In this document: in pieces, positions 59,439-64,000 of the stretch
Numbering within the stretch: the stretch's first letter is position 1
How the letters are laid out: every line of letters starts with the position of its first letter
Origin: Candidatus Blautia intestinigallinarum
GTDB lineage: Bacteria; Bacillota; Clostridia; Lachnospirales; Lachnospiraceae
Direction of reading: 5' to 3'
DNA: 64,000 nucleotides
NCBI GenBank assembly: GCA_019112635.1
Contig: DXIX01000006.1
Coordinates: 1-64,000, forward strand
Made by a program: the position numbers and the translations under genes
The notes under the pieces: model-generated
The model's input: only the letters and a program-made list of their open reading frames with translations
The model's database searches: none
What the model was told of the DNA's origin: nothing

Positions 59439-60257
59439 TTACAGGATGAATTTTTCGATGACTTCGGCTACTCCGCTGTGATCATTGTCTGCTTTTGTAA
59501 TATAATTCCCATGTTTTTTGATATCATCCCCGGCGTTTGCCATGACGGCTCCCACAGCAGCTGCCTCCAGCATAGGGATATCGTTTTGTGCGTCTCCCAC
59601 AGCGACTGTATTTTCAATGGGAATCTGAAGGTAGTCACATAGATGGCGGATGGCAATGCCTTTGGAGAGATTCAAGGCCGTGAATTCCAGATAGCAGTCG
59701 TCGGAGAAAAAGCTCTGCAATTTTCCTTCGATATAAGGAGCGATCTGTACCTGGAATTCTTCCAGGGTCTGATGATTTTCATAGTCTATGACGATGATCT
59801 TGTGAGGGTCACTGTCCAGCGCCTGGGTCACATCTTTGACAATCTGATAGGGAACCTTTGTGATGCTGGCATATCGTTTCAGACTTTCTGTCTCGTATTC
59901 ACTCAGGATACTTTCGTCAGAGTAGGTCTGGACATGGAGATGAGCTTTGTAGGCCTGGTCAAAGACGGTACGCAGAAATTTTCTGGGAAAAGATTTGCTG
60001 TATATGATTTTCTGTTCCTGAAAATCATAGATGCAGGCACCGTTATAAGCGATGGCGTAACAGCCATCATAGGTCAGTCCCAGTGCTTTGGATTGGGCGA
60101 TGGCACTGACCAGAGGGCGCCCTGTGGCAACGACAATTTTATGACCGGCATCCAGGGCTGCCTGGACGGCTTTCTGATTTTTTGCGGAAATATTTTTCTG
60201 GCTGTCCAGCAGAGTTCCATCCAGATCGGTGAATAGAATCTTCTTGGTTGCATTCAT
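59439..60257 (-). CDS. Cof-type HAD-superfamily phosphatase
   Basis: HAD motif I is FTDLDGTLLD, motif II VATGRP, motif III Lys in NLSKGIAIRHL and motif IV GDAQNDIPMLEAA, with a C2B cap (272 aa). Such enzymes dephosphorylate sugar phosphates or FMN-like substrates; the exact substrate is not predictable. AAAGGAGG precedes the ATG. Confidence 0.92.
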   Translation of the reverse strand: MNATKKILFTDLDGTLLDSQKNISAKNQKAVQAALDAGHKIVVATGRPLVSAIAQSKALGLTYDGCYAIAYNGACIYDFQEQKIIYSKSFPRKFLRTVFDQAYKAHLHVQTYSDESILSEYETESLKRYASITKVPYQIVKDVTQALDSDPHKIIVIDYENHQTLEEFQVQIAPYIEGKLQSFFSDDCYLEFTALNLSKGIAIRHLCDYLQIPIENTVAVGDAQNDIPMLEAAAVGAVMANAGDDIKKHGNYITKADNDHSGVAEVIEKFIL

Positions 60258-60389
60258 GAAAGTGCCTCCTTTGTATGTAGCGGAAGATAGAAATCTTCCT
60301 TAATATTTTAACTTTCTTTCATGTATCTTACATGAATCTGTATGGCTGGTCAAGGGAAGAAAAAGATTCGAAAATTCTGCCGGGATGAC

Positions 60390-60418
60390 TTGAAAATAAA
60401 AAGGCAGACTGGTATTCT
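60390..60418 (+). promoter_or_regulatory. Predicted niaR promoter
   Basis: TTGAAA and TATTCT are spaced by 17 nt, about 20 nt before the start codon. Confidence 0.5.
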
Positions 60419-60438
60419 TATGGAAAAGGAGGGTATTC

Positions 60439-60960
60439 ATGGACGGGAAACGCAGAAGAGAGAAGATTATAGAATTGATGAAGAACAGCCGCACGCCGTT
60501 GTCCGGGACGGCTCTTGCTGAAAAATTCGGAGTCAGCCGTCAGGTGATTGTGCAGGATATCGCTCTTCTCCGGGCAGCCGATTACTCCATTATCTCTACG
60601 AACCGGGGTTATCTCTGTGAAACTTTTTCGGATACAGTCCGGGTATTTTATGTGAATCATTCCAGAGAACAGATTCAGGAAGAGCTGAACATCATTGTGG
60701 ACTATGGCGGGACGGCAGTGGATGTTTTTGTAAAACATGAGTCATATGGAGAACTCAGAGCAGATCTGAATGTGAGTAACCGAAGCCAGGTTCAGGATTT
60801 TGTGGAGGAACTCAGTGAGGGAAAATCCGGGCCTCTGCTGACTGTGACGGCAGGATATCATTATCACACAGTACGGGCACAAAGTGAGGAAATTCTGGAT
60901 CGAATTGAAGAACAGCTTAAGAAACATCATTTTCTGGTGGAAGGAGCCGCTGCGAGATAG
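60439..60960 (+). CDS. niaR: NiaR-like transcriptional repressor of NAD metabolism (3H domain)
   Basis: An HTH_11 domain (LSGTALAEKFGVSRQVIVQDIALLRAADY) is followed by the 3H domain whose conserved His residues lie in FVKHESYGEL and GYHYHTVRA (173 aa). NiaR binds niacin with a metal and represses NAD synthesis or niacin transport genes. No such genes are in the window, so it acts elsewhere. A close YrxA-type relative is the alternative. Confidence 0.87.
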   Translation: MDGKRRREKIIELMKNSRTPLSGTALAEKFGVSRQVIVQDIALLRAADYSIISTNRGYLCETFSDTVRVFYVNHSREQIQEELNIIVDYGGTAVDVFVKHESYGELRADLNVSNRSQVQDFVEELSEGKSGPLLTVTAGYHYHTVRAQSEEILDRIEEQLKKHHFLVEGAAAR

Positions 60961-61041
60961 ATTTCATCTATGGGGCAGCAGGCTCCTTTGTGATCTTACA
61001 GAATTTCGGTGAAACCGCAGCCTGGTTTTCAGGCTGGAATG

Positions 61042-62844
61042 TTACGAGAGCACCAGAAAAATCCTTGCGCTGAATGGGGACAGAGTCACCGGGAGAATAT
61101 ATTCTTCATCGGACATGGAAGCCGTCAGGGTTTTCTTTGACGGAACAGGAGTCTGCCCGCCGTAGATATCCCAGTCACTGTTCAGGAGTTCTTTGACTCT
61201 GGCTTTCCAGGAAAGTTTACAAGGGTGATCTTCCCAAGTCTGGTCAGAGAAATTAAAGGCTGCGATGATGGAACCTTTTTCCTTTCCCCTCTGGAAAATA
61301 TAGACCGATTTCGAAGGGGCATGGATTTCCAGCCACTGGAAATACTGCGGATGGTATTCTTTGCTGTAGAGAGCTTCCTGGGTCTCATACAGGCGGTTTA
61401 ACTCGCGGATATACTTGTGAAACGCATCGTGCAGAGGGTAGGTCAGGATATCCCAGTCCTGTTCCCTGCTCTCATCCCATTCCCGGAATTGGCCGATTTC
61501 ATTTCCCATGAAATTCAGTTTTTTGCCTGGATGCATGTACATATAGGCAAAGAGAGCACGGCACTGAGGGAATTTCAATTCGTAATCTCCCCACATCTTC
61601 TGAATAATGGTTGCTTTTCCGTGGACAACTTCATCGTGGGAAAGGGGCAGCAGATACAGCTCATTGTAGAAATAATCCATGGAAAAAGAGAGCTTATAAT
61701 AATGGGAAGGACGCTCAGACGGCGGCGTCTTGAAGTAGTTTAAGGTGTCATTCATCCATCCCAGATCCCATTTGTAGTCAAATCCCAGACCATTGTATTC
61801 CACTGGAGCGGTTACTTTCAAAAAGTTCGTGGAATCTTCAGCGATCAGCAAAGCGGTGGGATGGCGCCTATGCAGTTCCTGGTTCATATAGCGGATAAAC
61901 TCCACGGCATTCCCATTGACCCCTCTGTTGGGATCGCCCTGCCAGTAGATAATGCGGCTGATGGCATCCATACGGATACCGTCAAAGTGAAATTCTTCCA
62001 GCCAGTATTCTGCGGCAGACTGAAGAAAAGAGCGCACTTCGCCCCGGGAATGCATAAAATTACAGGTTCCCCACTCACTGTGTCCCACCGCGTCGTTGGG
62101 ATATTCATAGAGGGGCGTGCCGTCGAACATGGCTAAGCCATAATCATCCATGGCAAAATGGACGGGAACGAAATCCAGAATCACACCAATGTCTGCCTGA
62201 TGGCATTTGTCTATGAGTTCTTTGAGCTGGGCTGCGGTTCCATAGCGGGAAGTGGGGCTGAAATATCCGGTTGTCTGGTATCCCCAGGAGACATCGGCCG
62301 GGTGCTCAGACAGAGGCAGAAATTCCACATAGTTATAGTGATTTTCTTTCAGATAGGCAATCAGTGGTTCTGCCAGTTCCGCATAGTTATACCAGCCGTT
62401 GGGATCTTCTGGATTGGTGTGCCAGGAGCCGGCATGCATTTCGTAGATATTCATGGGCTGCTCGTAGGTTTTTTGCCGGCGGTCCATCCAGACACGGTCA
62501 TGGAATTTGTATTCGCTTAGATCGACCACAACGGAGGCGCTGTTCGGGCGAAGCTCCATCCCGAATCCATAGGGGTCGCAGTGATCTGTTACCCTGCCGC
62601 CTCCGTATATCTTATATTTGTAGAGCATTCCCGGTTTGGCATCCGGGACATAGAGCTGATAGACACCGTGATTTTCACAGTGTTCCATCCACTGTCCTTC
62701 CCATTGATTGAATTCTCCAATCAGAGAAATCTTTTCCGCTGAAGGCGCATAGACACGGAACCATACCCCGTTTTTGTCCGGATGTGCACCGAAATAATCG
62801 TAGGCATCGAAGACCTTTCCGATATAAAAATCACGTATATTCAT
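61042..62844 (-). CDS. glgB: 1,4-alpha-glucan branching enzyme
   Basis: GlgB makes alpha-1,6 branches in glycogen. An N-terminal CBM48 domain (about 20-110) precedes the GH13 barrel with the catalytic Asp in FHFDGIRMDAISR, Glu in LLIAEDSTNF and Asp in PLSHDEVVHGKA, then a C-terminal beta domain. The ATG giving MNIRDFYIG is preferred because GGAGG lies 7 nt upstream. At 600 residues it lacks the extra N-terminal domain of Escherichia GlgB. No other glg gene is adjacent. Confidence 0.95.
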   Translation of the reverse strand: MNIRDFYIGKVFDAYDYFGAHPDKNGVWFRVYAPSAEKISLIGEFNQWEGQWMEHCENHGVYQLYVPDAKPGMLYKYKIYGGGRVTDHCDPYGFGMELRPNSASVVVDLSEYKFHDRVWMDRRQKTYEQPMNIYEMHAGSWHTNPEDPNGWYNYAELAEPLIAYLKENHYNYVEFLPLSEHPADVSWGYQTTGYFSPTSRYGTAAQLKELIDKCHQADIGVILDFVPVHFAMDDYGLAMFDGTPLYEYPNDAVGHSEWGTCNFMHSRGEVRSFLQSAAEYWLEEFHFDGIRMDAISRIIYWQGDPNRGVNGNAVEFIRYMNQELHRRHPTALLIAEDSTNFLKVTAPVEYNGLGFDYKWDLGWMNDTLNYFKTPPSERPSHYYKLSFSMDYFYNELYLLPLSHDEVVHGKATIIQKMWGDYELKFPQCRALFAYMYMHPGKKLNFMGNEIGQFREWDESREQDWDILTYPLHDAFHKYIRELNRLYETQEALYSKEYHPQYFQWLEIHAPSKSVYIFQRGKEKGSIIAAFNFSDQTWEDHPCKLSWKARVKELLNSDWDIYGGQTPVPSKKTLTASMSDEEYILPVTLSPFSARIFLVLS

Positions 62845-62880
62845 AAAAAATCCTCCAATCTGTAATGACCACACCCCTGT

Positions 62881-62910
62881 GATATAAAAGGGTTTTTATT
62901 CTTTTATATC
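62881..62910. repeat. 10-bp-arm inverted repeat upstream of glgB
   Basis: GATATAAAAG and CTTTTATATC are perfect arms separated by exactly 10 nt, 37 nt before the glgB ATG. Possible operator or leader hairpin. Confidence 0.55.
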
Positions 62911-63037
62911 GCTTTTTTGGTCATTGAATGTATTAAGTATACTATAGGAAAAAGCCGGAGAAAAGGGAATTTTCAAGGTATTTTCAGAATTGGAAAAAAT
63001 TTTCGAAAGATTTTAGAATTATGTAAGGATATTGAAA

Positions 63038-63066
63038 TTGACAAATGAGTATAGGGAGAATACAAT
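63038..63066 (+). promoter_or_regulatory. Promoter of the small membrane-protein gene
   Basis: TTGACA and TACAAT are spaced by 17 nt, about 50 nt upstream of the ATG. Confidence 0.65.
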
Positions 63067-63117
63067 AAACATTAACATAAATATATGTTCAATAATACAT
63101 CTAAGGGGGAAGAGAAG

Positions 63118-63585
63118 ATGGTACAAAACACACCTGGAAGAAGCTTTTTGAAAGTAACAGGAATTTTATGCATTATTTATGGTGCTGTTTTATTGCTGAG
63201 CAGTGTAAGTTCGATTTTCGTCTATACACAGCTCACATCGGGCAAGCTGTCCGATGAGGTGATGGATCTCTATGAACAGATGAATATCACAGCTTCTTCA
63301 CTGCTGATTTCTATTATCTTTGTAGTGGTTGCGGCTGTTGTGTTCCTTGCTGCCGGAATTCTCGGAGTGGCGAACTCACGGAAGGTCGAGAGGGCAGGCA
63401 TCTGTATGATCATGGGAATTCTGATGATTGCCTATGTTGTGATCAACTTCGGTTACGGCGCGTTGACTTCCGGTGTGGCAGTTGGAAGTATCATTAGTAC
63501 GGTGCTCATGCTGATTGTCCCGCTTCTGTATCTGTGGGGCGCGTTAAAGAATAAAGAAGTCAGCGATGGCAATGTGAGTGAATGA
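63118..63585 (+). CDS. Four-helix membrane protein of unknown function
   Basis: This 155-residue protein has four hydrophobic segments (about 12-34, 58-84, 95-115 and 118-140) and a short extracytoplasmic loop after the first. I do not recognise a family beyond a general DUF-type small membrane protein. The start at MVQNTPGRS follows AAGGGGGA. It has its own promoter and a terminator, so it is a single-gene unit. Confidence 0.7.
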   Translation: MVQNTPGRSFLKVTGILCIIYGAVLLLSSVSSIFVYTQLTSGKLSDEVMDLYEQMNITASSLLISIIFVVVAAVVFLAAGILGVANSRKVERAGICMIMGILMIAYVVINFGYGALTSGVAVGSIISTVLMLIVPLLYLWGALKNKEVSDGNVSE

Positions 63586-63633
63586 GCAGCCATAGGACGG
63601 TAAACAAAATCACAAGGACAGAAGATTTTAGCA

Positions 63634-63673
63634 GGGAGAAGATGGGCGGGGAGATCCTTCTTCTCCTTTTTTC
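63634..63673 (+). terminator. Intrinsic terminator
   Basis: GGAGAAGA pairs with TCTTCTCC and is followed by TTTTTT. Confidence 0.7.
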
Positions 63674-63767
63674 AATTTTTTTGAAGATTCTTTGAAGAGT
63701 AAATCGTTTTTATTAGATGAGGAGAAGACTCGGGAGAGTCTTGAAAAATAAAAGCAAAGGAGAGCGT

Positions 63768-64000
63768 ATGGAACCTTTAATTCGAGTTGTAGACATGTGT
63801 AAGATTTACAATCCGGGAGAGAACGAAGTTCGGGCTTTGGATCATGTGAATCTGGAGATCTTTCAGGGGGAATTTGTGGCGATTATCGGTCAGTCAGGCT
63901 CTGGAAAGTCAACTTTTATGAATATGCTTGGATGCCTGGATGTGCCTACATCGGGGAAATATTTCCTGAACGGGACAGACGTCTCGACCATGGCAGACAA
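63768..64000 (+). CDS. ABC transporter ATP-binding protein, MacB/LolD type (cut by window end)
   Basis: The first 77 codons show the MacB-like start ([31 protein letters not shown]) and Walker [10 protein letters not shown], then [23 protein letters not shown] precedes the ATG. The permease partner would lie beyond the window. Such pairs export peptides or drugs or signal envelope stress. Confidence 0.88.
   Translation, partial: MEPLIRVVDMCKIYNPGENEVRALDHVNLEIFQGEFVAIIGQSGSGKSTFMNMLGCLDVPTSGKYFLNGTDVSTMAD

Overview
The window looks like the chromosome of an anaerobic Firmicute, most likely a Lachnospiraceae (Blautia/Ruminococcus-like Clostridia). The basis is strong AGGAGG ribosome sites, T-box control of ilvB, a LanFEG-type lantibiotic transporter, BlaI/BlaR1-type regulators, M18/M24/PepT peptidases and an IS110 element. 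The family-level assignment is an inference from gene content; no 16S gene is present.

Left part (1-20 kb). A minus-strand operon pelD-pelE-pelA(deacetylase)-pelF-pelG encodes a Gram-positive Pel-type exopolysaccharide machine. PelD carries an extra N-terminal SDR/epimerase-like domain and a degenerate GGDEF domain that keeps an RxxD motif. pelG stops after 117 codons, next to what looks like the end of an insertion element at the window edge. Two plus-strand tRNA genes (Ala-CGC, Val-CAC) follow. Then comes a compact aromatic amino acid operon, aroF-tyrA-aroB-aroA-aroC-pheA-aroE/aroK. Upstream of aroF is a previously unannotated 40-codon Phe/Tyr-rich leader peptide followed by an intrinsic terminator: a classical attenuator where a T-box would be expected. 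A dipeptidase, a class B penicillin-binding protein and a divergent ECF sigma/envelope-stress operon complete this part.

Middle part (20-43.7 kb). This is mostly housekeeping: tenA, ftsH, a marR regulator with its operator, an M18 aminopeptidase, two zinc-ribbon membrane proteins built on tandem peptide repeats, an RluA-family pseudouridine synthase, an acyltransferase, a Na/Pi cotransporter-PhoU protein, a GntR-ABC efflux operon, larB and pyrimidine salvage genes. A two-component system sits divergent to a LanFEG transporter whose promoter carries 11-bp-spaced TTAAGG repeats. A promoter/terminator pair at 28.8-28.9 kb, with no gene between, predicts a small RNA.

Accessory part (43.8-54.2 kb). 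An IS110 element with a long non-coding 5' region (probable bridge RNA) is followed by a ferredoxin/Crp-Fnr pair sharing one operator and by an Xaa-Pro aminopeptidase. An AT-rich island follows, bracketed by two 97%-identical 114-bp remnants of an Rpn-type nuclease gene. It contains BlaI, a BlaR1-like protease without a penicillin sensor, a small secreted Tyr/Trp-rich peptide and, divergently, a secreted V8-like protease and a secreted FN3 protein that share a 55-residue module. This island is the best candidate for an undescribed system.

Right part (54.2-64 kb). It holds a TetR-flavodoxin pair with a 14-bp-arm operator, T-box-controlled ilvB-ilvN, pepT, a HAD phosphatase, niaR, glgB, a small membrane protein and the start of a MacB-like ABC ATPase cut by the window end.
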